Part shown: piece after piece, positions 35,242 through 45,018 of the stretch
How the letters are laid out: the number at the start of each line of letters is the position of its first letter
Position numbering within the stretch: position 1 is the stretch's first letter
Notes under the pieces: generated by a model
Told to the model about the DNA's origin: nothing
What the model saw: the letters and a program-made list of their open reading frames with translations, nothing else
Database searches by the model: none
Assembly: GCF_019977655.1 (NCBI RefSeq)
Contig: NZ_AP024849.1
Span: forward strand, 3,257,001-3,321,000
Direction: 5' to 3'
Length of the DNA: 64,000 nucleotides
From: Clostridium gelidum
Lineage (GTDB): Bacteria > Bacillota > Clostridia > Clostridiales > Clostridiaceae
Translations under genes and position numbers: made by a program

Positions 35242-36450
35242 TTATTTTACATATTGTTCTGGCACAAATTTTCCTTCTACGCTTCCATCTTTAAGACAAA
35301 TCTTTAAATTAATTGTTTCTTTTAATTGTTCTTTTGATGTAATTAATTTTTTTTCATTGTCCTCTATTATAGCATATCCTTTGCGTATAACATTAACTGG
35401 ATTATGAGCGATAAGTAAATTATTGAAATTTTCTATTTTATTTTTTTCTCTTTTAAGTTTTGTTTTTATTACAAAGTTTAATCTATCTTGTAATTTATCT
35501 AATTCTAAATATGAATTAGATATTTTAGCTATTGGCGAATGAATATTTAAAATTCTTTCTGCTCCAGATAAATCAATTCTACACTCTTTTAATTTATTGT
35601 CTATTCTTTTATCTAATATTTTAGAGATATCACAAACTTTAGCTTGTATATCACTGCTCAAGGCCACTGCTATTTCTGCTCCTTGTGATGGTGTTGCAGC
35701 CCTAACGTCTGCTGCAAAATCTGAAATAGTAAAATCTATTTCATGACCTACTGCTGAAATTATAGGTATCTTTGAATTAAAAATAGCTTTAGCTAATTCT
35801 TCTTCATTAAAATTCCATAATTCTTCTATAGATCCACCACCACGACCTATTATTATTACATCCACAGACTTCGTTTTGTTAAAATAATTAATACCTTTAA
35901 TTATTTCTTTATAGGCACCAATGCCTTGAACTGCAGCTGGATATAATACCAAATCAACCAAAGTACTTCTTCTAGTTGCAACATTTATAATATCTTTAAT
36001 TGCTGCTCCAGTAGGTGATGTTACTATTCCTATTTTTTCAGAGAACCTGGGTAATGGTTTTTTATTAGCCTCATCAAAATATCCTGCTTTAGACAATTTT
36101 TCTTTAAGCTTTTCAAATTTAATAAATAAATCTCCAAGACCTTCTTTTTTTATTTCATCACAATAAAGTTGAAAGCTTCCAGTTGCAGGATATATAGATG
36201 CTCTTCCCTTAATTACAACTTCCATGCCTTCTTCTAAATCAAAATCAAGTAAAAGTGCATTTCCTTTAAACATAACGCAATTTACTTTCCCATTGCTATC
36301 CTTAAGAGTGAAATAAATATGCCCACTACCATGATATTTTAAATTAGAAATCTCCCCTTTTACAGAGAGATTGCTTAAAATAAAGTCATTGTCTAACATT
36401 CTTTTTATGTAATTCGTAACCTCAGAAACAGTTAACGTCTTAATATTCAT
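35242..36450 (-). CDS. xseA: exodeoxyribonuclease VII large subunit
   Basis: 402 residues. N-terminal OB-fold (KTLTVSEVTNYIKRMLDN, then GEISNLKYHGSGHIYFTLKD), nuclease domain with VTSPTGAAIKDIINV, IIGRGGGSIEELWNFNEE and SAVGHEIDFTISDFAADVRA, then a coiled-coil C-terminal part. It overlaps folD by 11 nt. Confidence 0.95.
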   Translation of the reverse strand: MNIKTLTVSEVTNYIKRMLDNDFILSNLSVKGEISNLKYHGSGHIYFTLKDSNGKVNCVMFKGNALLLDFDLEEGMEVVIKGRASIYPATGSFQLYCDEIKKEGLGDLFIKFEKLKEKLSKAGYFDEANKKPLPRFSEKIGIVTSPTGAAIKDIINVATRRSTLVDLVLYPAAVQGIGAYKEIIKGINYFNKTKSVDVIIIGRGGGSIEELWNFNEEELAKAIFNSKIPIISAVGHEIDFTISDFAADVRAATPSQGAEIAVALSSDIQAKVCDISKILDKRIDNKLKECRIDLSGAERILNIHSPIAKISNSYLELDKLQDRLNFVIKTKLKREKNKIENFNNLLIAHNPVNVIRKGYAIIEDNEKKLITSKEQLKETINLKICLKDGSVEGKFVPEQYVK

Positions 36451-37288
36451 TTTGTTCTAAAGCCTCACATGCATTTTTTATTAAAAGAGTTGTTGTAAGT
36501 GCCCCTACTCCGCCTGGAACTGGAGTTAGTAATTTACACTTATCTATAACCTTATCAAAATCTACATCACCAGTTATCTTACCTTCAAAAGATGATGTTC
36601 CTACATCAATTACTATTGCATCTTCATTTACATAAGTTTCGTCAATAAATTTTGGTCTTCCAATAGCAACTACCAATATATCTGCTACTCTACAAACTTC
36701 TCTTAAATTCTTTGTTTTAGAGTGACAAATAGTAACTGTAGCATTTTCATTTAATAAAAGTTGCGCTACCGGTTTTCCAACTATATTGCTTCTTCCAAGA
36801 ACTACAACATTCTTACCTACAATATCTACATTTAAACTCTTAATTAAAGTAACTACAGAATTAGGAGTACAAGGTAAGAATTTAGGTTCACCCATATATA
36901 GCTTTCCCTGGCTTTCAAATGTAAGACAATCAATATCCTTACTTGGAGATATTTCTTTAATTATTTTCTTTTCATCAAAATTACTTGGAAGTGGTAATTG
37001 CAAAATAATTCCTTGAACATCTTTGTCTTCATTTAATTTATGTATTTCAGATATTACATCTTCATTCTTTGAGGTTTCAGGTAAAGTCACTTTTAAAAAT
37101 CCAGCTCCAAGAGAAACCGCAACCTTTTCTTGACTTGCCATATAATAAATAGATCCGCCATCATTTCCAACTAATATAGATGCAATTTTAGGGATTTTAA
37201 GATCTTTTTCTTTTCTATTGCTGATAAAATTTTTGATATCTTCTTTTACCTTCAATGCAACTTCTTTACCATTTATAATTTTGCCCAT
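36440..37288 (-). CDS. folD: methylenetetrahydrofolate dehydrogenase/cyclohydrolase
   Basis: 282 residues. VGNDGGSIYYMASQEKVA holds the catalytic Tyr and Lys region; QLPLPSNFDEKKIIKEISP then DIDC; the Rossmann motif VVVLGRSNIVGKPVAQLLL and TPVPGGVGALTTTLLIKN complete the family set. It interconverts one-carbon folates using NADP. First of a co-directional run leading into xseA. Confidence 0.96.
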   Translation of the reverse strand: MGKIINGKEVALKVKEDIKNFISNRKEKDLKIPKIASILVGNDGGSIYYMASQEKVAVSLGAGFLKVTLPETSKNEDVISEIHKLNEDKDVQGIILQLPLPSNFDEKKIIKEISPSKDIDCLTFESQGKLYMGEPKFLPCTPNSVVTLIKSLNVDIVGKNVVVLGRSNIVGKPVAQLLLNENATVTICHSKTKNLREVCRVADILVVAIGRPKFIDETYVNEDAIVIDVGTSSFEGKITGDVDFDKVIDKCKLLTPVPGGVGALTTTLLIKNACEALEQNEY

Positions 37289-37313
37289 AAACCAAACCTA
37301 CTTTCATTCTTCA

Positions 37314-37718
37314 TCATTCTGCTGAATCAATTTTATCTAAAACTCCATTAATAAAGCTTACACTTTTTTCATCAGAATATCTTCTTGTAATTTCTAATGC
37401 TTCGTTAATAACAACAGCTCTTGGAACTTGTTCATCATATAATAACTCATATGTTGCAAGTCTCAATATGCTTAAATTCACCTTAGGTACCCTATCTAGT
37501 TTCCAATTATGTAAGTTTTCAGTAATAATTTTGTCAATTGCTTCTTTATTATTTTCTATTCCAATTAATGCTTGTTTAACATAAGTTAAATCAATTTCTT
37601 TTATATCGCCTTCATAATTTTCTAGGAATCCTTCTATTGCCTCTTCAGTGGTGTCTTTGCTTAAAGTCATTCCAAATAATAACTCCATAGTTTTGTCTCT
37701 TGATAATTTTCTATTCAT
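37314..37718 (-). CDS. nusB: transcription antitermination factor NusB
   Basis: 134 residues, all-helical RNA-binding fold: ELLFGMTLSKDTTEEAIEGF at the start and LRLATYELLYDEQVPRAVVI near the end, with NEALEITRRYSDEKSVSFIN giving the NusB C-terminal signature. It acts with NusE on boxA RNA in rRNA operons. Confidence 0.93.
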   Translation of the reverse strand: MNRKLSRDKTMELLFGMTLSKDTTEEAIEGFLENYEGDIKEIDLTYVKQALIGIENNKEAIDKIITENLHNWKLDRVPKVNLSILRLATYELLYDEQVPRAVVINEALEITRRYSDEKSVSFINGVLDKIDSAE

Positions 37719-37872
37719 ATAGTCCTCCTAAATTTGTATCATAATTAATTATGTACATTTATCATTATATACACTTTTTTTTTCTTTTAAGCACGTGCAA
37801 GAAAATAATAAGTAACATATTCTCTCTTGTTGTTTCTTTGAATATGCCTTAAGGCCGTCTTCGCATAGAAAT

Positions 37873-37895
37873 ACCCTCTGAAAGCTTCAGAGGGT
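37873..37895. terminator. palindromic terminator after Asp23 gene
   Basis: ACCCTCTGAA-AGC-TTCAGAGGGT is a perfect palindrome 11 nt after the Asp23-family stop codon. The following T tract is modest. Confidence 0.7.
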
Positions 37896-37905
37896 GAAAA
37901 TCAAA

Positions 37906-38286
37906 CTAGTTAGATTCAATTTCTTCCTTTTTAGGCAAATAAATATTTTGGACATAAATGTTAACAGATTCAACATATAATCCCGTCATAGCTTCAACTG
38001 TTTTTTTAACATTATCTTGTACTTGTGCTACAACATCCATTATCTTTCTGCCATACTCTACTGATACATTCATATCTATTATTGCTTTATCTTCCTCTAG
38101 TGTTACTTTACTTGCTTTAGCAGTATTCTTTTTGCCTTTAAATATGTTTGTTAAATTGCTTGCAACACCAATTTGACTATCTAAAACTCCATCAATTTCT
38201 TGAGCTGCAATTCCAGCAATTACGCTTACTACTTCATCCGAAATTTTAACGACTCCGATATTATCTTCTCTAACTAAATCTTCCAT
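37906..38286 (-). CDS. Asp23/Gls24 family envelope stress protein
   Basis: 126 residues: KISDEVVSVIAGIAAQEIDGVL and SVEYGRKIMDVVAQVQDNVKKTVEAMTG match the Asp23 domain. Members sit at the membrane and are induced by envelope or alkaline stress; the exact function is not settled. In clostridia the gene is commonly placed between spoIIIAH and nusB, as here. AGGAGG lies upstream. Confidence 0.88.
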   Translation of the reverse strand: MEDLVREDNIGVVKISDEVVSVIAGIAAQEIDGVLDSQIGVASNLTNIFKGKKNTAKASKVTLEEDKAIIDMNVSVEYGRKIMDVVAQVQDNVKKTVEAMTGLYVESVNIYVQNIYLPKKEEIESN

Positions 38287-38386
38287 GTTACTTACCCTCC
38301 TAGGTTTTGTAATAACAAAACATGATAATCTTGTGTTTATTATATCAAATATATTTTAACATTACAATTATATTATGGTTTTTCTA

Positions 38387-38899
38387 CTATTTTTGAACTT
38401 CTATTATTATATCCTTTATTTTTGATACATCTTGAACTAGTTCTTGTATTGCTATAGTCTCATTTTCTTGAAGCCCAGTTGCTGATTTAACAATAACGGT
38501 TGCTTTGTTTGAATCTAATCTACATAAAGCATCTTCATAACCTTTGTTTTTAATACTAAGTTCTATTCTTCCTTCATTATCTTTCACCATTGTTTTTTGA
38601 GTTAATTCTTTTTGTGCTACAACCTTTTGCTCTTTTGATATATTTTCATCTGAAATTTGAGACTTTAAAGTTTGAATAGTTGCTGAATCCATTTGATCTC
38701 TTTCACTTTTTGAATTATAAAAGTAATTTTGTTGATTTAAAGCTTCTGCATCTTGATCATTTACTTTTTCAGGTGATAAAACTTGACTTAAATCTGTTGG
38801 GTCATTTAACCCACCATTATTAAGTTTTGCTGCTAGCACTCCTACACATAATATTAATGCTAACAATGTAAAAATAATACCACATTGTTTCTTTGTCAT
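38387..38899 (-). CDS. spoIIIAH: SpoIIIAH, mother-cell channel protein
   Basis: 170 residues: one N-terminal membrane segment (about 5-25) and an extracellular EscJ/YscJ-like ring domain at the C-terminus. It meets forespore SpoIIQ across the intermembrane space. Last gene of the eight-gene spoIIIA operon expressed by sigma-E in the mother cell. Confidence 0.92.
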   Translation of the reverse strand: MTKKQCGIIFTLLALILCVGVLAAKLNNGGLNDPTDLSQVLSPEKVNDQDAEALNQQNYFYNSKSERDQMDSATIQTLKSQISDENISKEQKVVAQKELTQKTMVKDNEGRIELSIKNKGYEDALCRLDSNKATVIVKSATGLQENETIAIQELVQDVSKIKDIIIEVQK

Positions 38900-38937
38900 A
38901 ATAATATTCCCCCAATCCTTTTTTATAAAATTATATG

Positions 38938-39549
38938 CTACTTCTTCATACTATATACATTAACCTTATCTAAACTTAAGTTATATAGTTTCGATACTGC
39001 TTGTTCAATTTCATATTTTGTTTTGCTATTTGCAGCACCTTCCGCGAGTATTATGACTCCAATAATTTTCGGTTTATATGTGGTTAATATAAATGGCTCA
39101 TTGTTTCCATCAGATGTAGTCATTACAATGTTCTCCCCATCTGTATTTTGATTATTTACTCGTTTTCCGCCTTGATTATCAGTTTCTTCAGTAGTTGATT
39201 TTTGCGAATTTTTATCATAAGCCGGTACTTTTTTATCTCCATTTTCAAAAGACATCATTACTTCAACATCACCAACTCCATTCATTTTTTTTAATATATT
39301 TTTTAAATCTGTTTTTTGCTGTTCTTCATAATTTTTTTCATCTGTTTCCTTAGTAACTGGAGAGTTTTCTGCATTTCCTACTGTAACGCCTGCTGCAACT
39401 TTATTATTACTTAAAGTTTTACTACTTGGTAGTAGTACATTCATAGCAATTAAAACAAATCCTAGAACTATACATACAGCAATTAAATTTTTAAGTTGTT
39501 TTTGAGCTAATATCTTTTTTATCTCTTTTATTATTTTATTTTTGTCCAT
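38938..39549 (-). CDS. spoIIIAG: stage III sporulation protein AG
   Basis: 203 residues: membrane segment about 20-39 (IAVCIVLGFVLIAMNVLL), then a polar linker and ring-forming domain (LKNILKKMNGVGDVEVMMSF). SpoIIIAG forms the large ring of the SpoIIIA-SpoIIQ channel. 12 nt from spoIIIAF. Confidence 0.93.
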   Translation of the reverse strand: MDKNKIIKEIKKILAQKQLKNLIAVCIVLGFVLIAMNVLLPSSKTLSNNKVAAGVTVGNAENSPVTKETDEKNYEEQQKTDLKNILKKMNGVGDVEVMMSFENGDKKVPAYDKNSQKSTTEETDNQGGKRVNNQNTDGENIVMTTSDGNNEPFILTTYKPKIIGVIILAEGAANSKTKYEIEQAVSKLYNLSLDKVNVYSMKK

Positions 39550-39561
39550 AATTTATACCTC

Positions 39562-40170
39562 CTATTCATCTAATTTATATACTTCGATTTTCTCATTTGG
39601 AACATTCAATTCACTGGATATAAAATTAACCATTTCTGTATATTCTTTATTTTCTTCCTTTGTAGTAGTTTCTAGCTCTTTGTTAATCACTATCTTTTTT
39701 ATCTTATTTATTTTATTTTCACCTACACCTATCTTTAGTTTTTTTACATTTAAAGTTATGTTTACGAAATCTACATCACAATCTATTTCACTTTTAAATG
39801 TCTTGTCTTTATACTTATTTTTAAGTAAATTATCACAATTTTTATTGAAGTTATTCATAAATGTTTTTTTTCTAACATCTACTTTATCTTGATCATTTTT
39901 AAAAATATTTGTTGTGTTACCTTTATTAACTTTATTTTCATTTTGAGAAAATACCTGTTCATAGCTTTGAATTCCATCTGTAACACTTTTTTCTCCACTT
40001 GATATAAATTGTATAATTGGATTTAAAATCACAGTAACTAATATTAATCCTAAAATAAACTGAATATATTTTTTCATTTTATTGCTTGGTGCTATAAGTT
40101 CTACTGCACTTATAAATATAAGAATAGTCACAAGAGTTATTACAATATTCTTTAAAGCTTCTATAAACAT
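39562..40170 (-). CDS. spoIIIAF: stage III sporulation protein AF
   Basis: 202 residues: two N-terminal membrane helices (about 5-27 and 32-50) followed by a soluble ring-building domain (FINITLNVKKLKIGVGE in outline). Fits SpoIIIAF in size, topology and position. Confidence 0.92.
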   Translation of the reverse strand: MFIEALKNIVITLVTILIFISAVELIAPSNKMKKYIQFILGLILVTVILNPIIQFISSGEKSVTDGIQSYEQVFSQNENKVNKGNTTNIFKNDQDKVDVRKKTFMNNFNKNCDNLLKNKYKDKTFKSEIDCDVDFVNITLNVKKLKIGVGENKINKIKKIVINKELETTTKEENKEYTEMVNFISSELNVPNEKIEVYKLDE

Positions 40171-40179
40171 AATGTTCTC

Positions 40180-41472
40180 CTATCCTCCAACAATAAACCT
40201 TCCAGATGATGCCATGATAGCAATTAATATAAAAAATATTATACTTACAGTTAAAACACATGATGTTATTAGCACCATTGAATTTCCTGCTGCTTCTAAT
40301 GATTTTGTTATCCTTGAATCACTTATTGGTTCAATCAATGCTGCTGATAATTTATATATAAATGTAATTAGTATAAGTTTAATCAGTGGATGTAGCAGAA
40401 TTATAATAATTACAACTAATCCTATGGAGCTTATTGCGTTTTTTATTATAAGTGAGTATCCAGCTACCGATGTGATTGCATCTGAAAATGTTTTTCCGAC
40501 TATTGGAATAAAATTATCTATAGCAAATTTCGCTGTTTTAAGTGTTACTGCATCAATGGTTGTTGAAGTAATTCCACGAATTGTTAAAAGTCCTATAAAG
40601 ATTGTTACTATGATTCCCTGAAACCATATAATAACTTGTTTTAATAATTTACATAAATTTGTTATTTTATGGTCTATAGATAGATTATTTGCAAATTCTA
40701 ATACAAAACTCATTAGTATCATTGGAATTACAATATTTGAATACACTTTTGGTATAAATACAACTGCCCCAAGTACAATTGGATCTAGTGTTGCAGCTGA
40801 TGTAATTCCTCCTGCAAGAGAAATCATAGTTATAAGTATTGGAAGAAGAGCACTCATAAAATCTGAGATGTTAGTTATTACTTCTTTTGCAACTGAAATA
40901 GAAATTATAAAACTTTTTGATAGTACCATTATGATTAAGGCGTAGCAAGCAAAAAAAGCAACTTGCGAGATGCTTTCATCTGAAAATGCATCTTGAAGAT
41001 TTTTTAAAAGTGAACATATTATTGATATTGTAACTATTGATATCATAAGTTTTAAAACACTTTTCACCTCTTTGAATACAATGCTTAAAATTGCCTTTAC
41101 AATTGTATCAAAAGAAATATTACCTTTACCTTCAGCAATATATGTTTTTATATATTCTACTGGATCTAAATTATCCATAAGTTCTACATCTGTTTTCATT
41201 TTATTTATATATTTATATAAATCATTAATTTCATCCTTTGCACTTCCACCTATGTCATCTATATTGACTTCATTTTTCAAAGGTTCTTTGCTTTTTACAT
41301 TATTTTCTGTATTACCACTTATATCTATATTGTTTTTATTATTTATTTCCATGGCATAAACTTTATCCAATTTTAAAAATACACACCCTGGAATTATTGA
41401 TATAATCATATTAATTGTAAGACTTATCATTAATATTACCGTAACTCTTTTTATCATCTTCATAATAAACAC
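40180..41472 (-). CDS. spoIIIAE: stage III sporulation protein AE
   Basis: 430 residues, the largest membrane subunit: signal segment near 9-28, polar stretch (30-130), then at least seven hydrophobic helices. The pattern LSIVFKEVKSVLKLMISIVT and LPILITMISLAGGITSAATLDP is typical. Its ATG (41472) abuts the spoIIIAD stop. Confidence 0.94.
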   Translation of the reverse strand: MFIMKMIKRVTVILMISLTINMIISIIPGCVFLKLDKVYAMEINNKNNIDISGNTENNVKSKEPLKNEVNIDDIGGSAKDEINDLYKYINKMKTDVELMDNLDPVEYIKTYIAEGKGNISFDTIVKAILSIVFKEVKSVLKLMISIVTISIICSLLKNLQDAFSDESISQVAFFACYALIIMVLSKSFIISISVAKEVITNISDFMSALLPILITMISLAGGITSAATLDPIVLGAVVFIPKVYSNIVIPMILMSFVLEFANNLSIDHKITNLCKLLKQVIIWFQGIIVTIFIGLLTIRGITSTTIDAVTLKTAKFAIDNFIPIVGKTFSDAITSVAGYSLIIKNAISSIGLVVIIIILLHPLIKLILITFIYKLSAALIEPISDSRITKSLEAAGNSMVLITSCVLTVSIIFFILIAIMASSGRFIVGG

Positions 41473-41856
41473 CTACATTATTTGTAATATAGAATTTAGT
41501 ACAGCCATTAGTATTGGAATAGCAAGTACTAAAATCATTATTTTACCTGAAAGCTCTATTTGAGCTGCTAGACTGTCCGCATTTGCATCCTTACACAATG
41601 CACTAGAAAATGATGCAATATATGCTATTGCTAAAATTTTTAGTACAATCCCCATATAAACTGTATCAATATTAGCTTTATCAGCAATTTCTCTTAAAAA
41701 GTTAATTATTTCTTTAAGTGGTTCTACCATAATAAGAAGAATTAAAGTGCATGCAGTTAAAGTAAGAAGCGTATTTAATTCATTTTTAGATTGCTTAAGT
41801 AATAACATGATAAATAATGTTATAAATGCTATTCCTACAATTTTTACTATTAACAT
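41473..41856 (-). CDS. spoIIIAD: stage III sporulation protein AD
   Basis: 127 residues with four hydrophobic helices; ADKANIDTVYMGIVLKILAIAY is the conserved central loop and helix. Related to SpoIIIAC. It is directly joined to spoIIIAE. Confidence 0.93.
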   Translation of the reverse strand: MLIVKIVGIAFITLFIMLLLKQSKNELNTLLTLTACTLILLIMVEPLKEIINFLREIADKANIDTVYMGIVLKILAIAYIASFSSALCKDANADSLAAQIELSGKIMILVLAIPILMAVLNSILQIM

Positions 41857-41864
41857 AACTACAC

Positions 41865-42062
41865 CTACATTATAAACATTGTCTTAACAGTGCTAAATAA
41901 ATCTCCTATAAGGGAAACTATCATAAGCAGAATTATTACAACTCCTGCAATGTTTGTAATAGCTGCAATTTCACCTTTTCCACTACTAGTTAATACCTTA
42001 TCTAAAACTACTAAAAGTATTCCAGCTCCTCCAATTTTAAAAAGAATACTTATATCATGCAT
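41865..42062 (-). CDS. spoIIIAC: stage III sporulation protein AC
   Basis: 65 residues, two membrane helices (ISILFKIGGAGILLVVLDKV and ITNIAGVVIILLMIVSLIG). 8 nt upstream of spoIIIAD. Confidence 0.93.
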   Translation of the reverse strand: MHDISILFKIGGAGILLVVLDKVLTSSGKGEIAAITNIAGVVIILLMIVSLIGDLFSTVKTMFIM

Positions 42063-42117
42063 TTATCTTCCCCCAATCTAAATTCAATTAACAATTAACA
42101 GTTAAATCTAAAATTCT

Positions 42118-42636
42118 TTATATTATAAATATCATTATCATCGCTCCAAAACATACTCCAAGATATCTATATAATTTTATGTTTTTCTTTGCAATTTCAT
42201 CAGCATCCTTTAAATTCATTTTTATACTTTCAATTGCTAAGCAGAATATTTTTCCTTGCCCATAAACTCCTGATTCTCCAAGAGACTTAAAAAAATCTGA
42301 CATTATTTTTTTATCCTCATCATATAAATAAAATTCATTTTCTACTAATGCAAACTCTAAAGTAGCACCCTCATATACACTTTCCACATCTCCTTTTATA
42401 AGCCTTTTTGTAATAGCTTTTACGAATTTGTTTAAGGGCTCACCTAACTTATAAGAAAGATTTTCTAAAGCTTCTGGTAGAGGAGTTGTCCCATATACAA
42501 TATCATTTTCAAGAATAGTTAAAGCTTTTAATATCTCTTTAAGCTCATCTTGTCTTCTTCTAAAAGTTTCTCCATATGCAAAGCCTATATAAGTGCTTAT
42601 GATAAATATGCCTATTATAAAAATTAATTTAAGCAT
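42118..42636 (-). CDS. spoIIIAB: stage III sporulation protein AB
   Basis: 172 residues: membrane helix at each end and a GspF-like helical cytoplasmic domain (RRQDELKEILKALTILENDI, LPEALENLSYKLG). It resembles the inner-membrane platform of type II secretion. Overlaps spoIIIAA by 13 nt. Confidence 0.93.
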   Translation of the reverse strand: MLKLIFIIGIFIISTYIGFAYGETFRRRQDELKEILKALTILENDIVYGTTPLPEALENLSYKLGEPLNKFVKAITKRLIKGDVESVYEGATLEFALVENEFYLYDEDKKIMSDFFKSLGESGVYGQGKIFCLAIESIKMNLKDADEIAKKNIKLYRYLGVCFGAMIMIFII

Positions 42637-43553
42637 ATGTTTTCACCACCTTTTAGACTATGTACATTTTCAATTGTTCCAACACCATGTCTATTGCTTA
42701 AAATTATTGCTCTCTCTATAATTTCATTATCAAGCAAATCACAAAAAACCTTTCTCTTATATAAATCTTCAATTGTGAAACCATGAATTGTAGTAATTAT
42801 ATTTACTCCGGAGTTGAAAGCCATCATAAGCGCCTCAATATCACCTTTAGTTCCAATTTCATCACAAATCAAAACTTCTGGTGAAAGACTTCTAATTGCC
42901 ATAATAAGACCCTCTCTTTTTAAGCAATTATCTAAAACATCCGTTCTTATACCTAAATCACTTTGAGGAATTCCAAAATGACAAGCTCCTATTTCACTTC
43001 TTTCATCTATTACTACAACTTTTCTTCCACTAATCCCAAGTTTGGCCATCCCATTTGATATATTTCTTGATATATCTCTTAAAATTGTTGTCTTCCCACA
43101 TTTAGGTGGTGAAATTATTATAGTGTTATAAACTCTACTACCTGAAACAATGTATTTCATGACTTTATCTGAACATCCTATAATTTCTCTACAAATTCTT
43201 ATATTTATAGATGAAATATTTCTAATAGTCTTAACTTCCCCCCTTTCCATAACGCATTCACCAGCTATACCTATTCTATGTCCACCTTTAATTGTTATAA
43301 AACCTTGACGTATATCTTCTTCATACGCATATAATGAATAATTAGAAATTTTTTGTATCATACTTTTTACATCCTCTTTTGTAGGAATATAATTTATAAT
43401 ACTTTCTCCATGCTTCGAATAAACTAAAATTGGTTTTCCAATCTTAATTCTCACTTCATATATTTGTTCTCTGAGGAATCTATCCTTGAGCAAATTTTCT
43501 ATTTCAAGTGGAAAAATTCCTAAAATCTCCTCTTCACCTTTCAAAATCCTCAT
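42624..43553 (-). CDS. spoIIIAA: SpoIIIAA, channel ATPase
   Basis: 309 residues. Walker A SPPKCGKTTILRDISRN, aspartate box and Walker B VLICDEIGTKGDIEALMMAF, secretion-ATPase-like as in GspE/VirB11. It powers assembly or function of the SpoIIIA channel. First gene of the operon; AGGAGG lies upstream of ATG. Confidence 0.95.
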   Translation of the reverse strand: MRILKGEEEILGIFPLEIENLLKDRFLREQIYEVRIKIGKPILVYSKHGESIINYIPTKEDVKSMIQKISNYSLYAYEEDIRQGFITIKGGHRIGIAGECVMERGEVKTIRNISSINIRICREIIGCSDKVMKYIVSGSRVYNTIIISPPKCGKTTILRDISRNISNGMAKLGISGRKVVVIDERSEIGACHFGIPQSDLGIRTDVLDNCLKREGLIMAIRSLSPEVLICDEIGTKGDIEALMMAFNSGVNIITTIHGFTIEDLYKRKVFCDLLDNEIIERAIILSNRHGVGTIENVHSLKGGENICLN

Positions 43554-43638
43554 AGCCTCCTCTCTCGTTCTCTTATTTAATTAATATGTAATGTTAAGTT
43601 AAAATATTACTGAAACAGATTAAAATATGTAAAATAAA

Positions 43639-43674
43639 AAGGACTATCTTAATTCTAACTTTAAGATAGTCCTT
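43639..43674 (-). terminator. strong terminator after zinc-ribbon gene
   Basis: AAGGACTATCTTAA and TTAAGATAGTCCTT form a 14-bp perfect stem, followed on the minus strand by TTTTATTTT. It separates the spoIIIA operon from the upstream gene. Confidence 0.9.
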
Positions 43675-43745
43675 GATAACTTTTGTATTATTAGATTGTT
43701 ATTTTATTTCATGTACCTAATTTAATTTTTCATAAACCATTTTTG

Positions 43746-44114
43746 TTAAATTCCTTTAATATTTTTATTACAATAAGGACATGGAATTTCATCATTCTTG
43801 CTTAGGGTAGATTGTTCCATAAAAATAGGTTTATCGCAATGAGGACAAATAATCTCTGTATACTCATCTTCCATATCATTTAATTCATCTATAGATAATT
43901 CTTCAAATAATTCATCTTGAATATTTGTTAAATCATCATCCATAAATTTAATATTTTCTTCAATTGTTTCTTGATTTATAGTTAACTCTTCAATTTTTTG
44001 GTTCATAATTTCTAAAATTGAAAACACACCATCAAAACATTGTTTATATTCTTCATTTTCAATTTTTGATAAATTATTTTTCAAGTTTTCAATCTCATTT
44101 CTAAGCTCTTCCAT
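43746..44114 (-). CDS. CD1247-like zinc-ribbon protein
   Basis: 122 residues. A coiled-coil N-terminal part (residues 1-85, LRNEIENLKNNLSKIENEEY) is followed by a C-terminal zinc ribbon, IICPHCDKPIF then IPCPYCNKNIKG (two CxxC). Such proteins are conserved between efp and spoIIIAA in clostridia; function unknown. Confidence 0.85.
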   Translation of the reverse strand: MEELRNEIENLKNNLSKIENEEYKQCFDGVFSILEIMNQKIEELTINQETIEENIKFMDDDLTNIQDELFEELSIDELNDMEDEYTEIICPHCDKPIFMEQSTLSKNDEIPCPYCNKNIKGI

Positions 44115-44240
44115 ATCTTTTCACATCCTTTTCTTTACTTGGTAAAACTATGCGCTTTTTGGATATCCAAAAAAATCACTCCAATATATATTCTATATTT
44201 ATGACTATTTTTGAAGGTGCTCAAATATAAAGTTAAACTT

Positions 44241-44272
44241 AATTCAGGTGGGGTTTGATCCCCACCTGAATT
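44241..44272 (-). terminator. terminator of efp
   Basis: AATTCAGGTGGGG and CCCCACCTGAATT form a 13-bp perfect stem, 26 nt after the efp stop. Confidence 0.85.
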
Positions 44273-44297
44273 TTAGTTTAAAACTTATGTATAAGTT

Positions 44298-44855
44298 TTA
44301 TACTCTTTCCATGTAATCGCCAGTTCTTGTGTCTATTCTTATAACATCACCTTCATTAACGAACATAGGAACATATACTACTGCACCTGTTTCAACAGTT
44401 GCTGGTTTTAATGTATTACTAGTTGAATTTCCTTTAGCACCTGGGTCAGATTGTGTAATAAGTAATTCAACAAAGTTTGGTGCTTCTACTGAGAATGCTT
44501 CATTCTTAAAGAATTTAATTGTTGCGAACATATTTTCCTTTAAGAATTTTATTGCTTCTTCAACTTTGTCTTGGTTTAAAGGAATTTGTTCAAATGTTTC
44601 TTGATCCATGAAGTAGTATAATTCTCCATCTGAATAAAGATATTGCATTTCTTTTCTTTCAATTACAGCTTCTTGTAATTTTTCAGTTGGATTAAATGTG
44701 TTATCTGTAACTCCTCCTGAAATTACATTTCTAAGTTTAGTTCTTACAAATGCTGCTCCTTTTCCTGGTTTAACATGTAAAAATTCTATTACTGTAAATA
44801 CTGAATTATTGTACTCAAATGTTGTTCCTTTTCTTATATCTCCTGCTGATATCAT
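44298..44855 (-). CDS. efp: elongation factor P
   Basis: 185 residues, standard. The domain I loop HVKPGKGAAFVRTKLRN carries the Lys at the tip that may be modified; the C-terminal OB domains end with VFVNEGDVIRIDTRTGDYME. EF-P relieves ribosome stalling at polyproline. ATG 44855 is chosen (GGAGGG 8 nt upstream) over 44900. Confidence 0.96.
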   Translation of the reverse strand: MISAGDIRKGTTFEYNNSVFTVIEFLHVKPGKGAAFVRTKLRNVISGGVTDNTFNPTEKLQEAVIERKEMQYLYSDGELYYFMDQETFEQIPLNQDKVEEAIKFLKENMFATIKFFKNEAFSVEAPNFVELLITQSDPGAKGNSTSNTLKPATVETGAVVYVPMFVNEGDVIRIDTRTGDYMERV

Positions 44856-45018
44856 TAAATATCCCTCCAAATTTATAATATAATTACAATGTAACTTCAA
44901 CCTCGAATATTAAGTTTAATACTTAATCGTTGACATAACACTCATATTTTATCAAAAGAATATAAAAATTGCAATTACTTCTGATTATTTTTCAGTAAAA
45001 ATTTATATTTCTCGTATT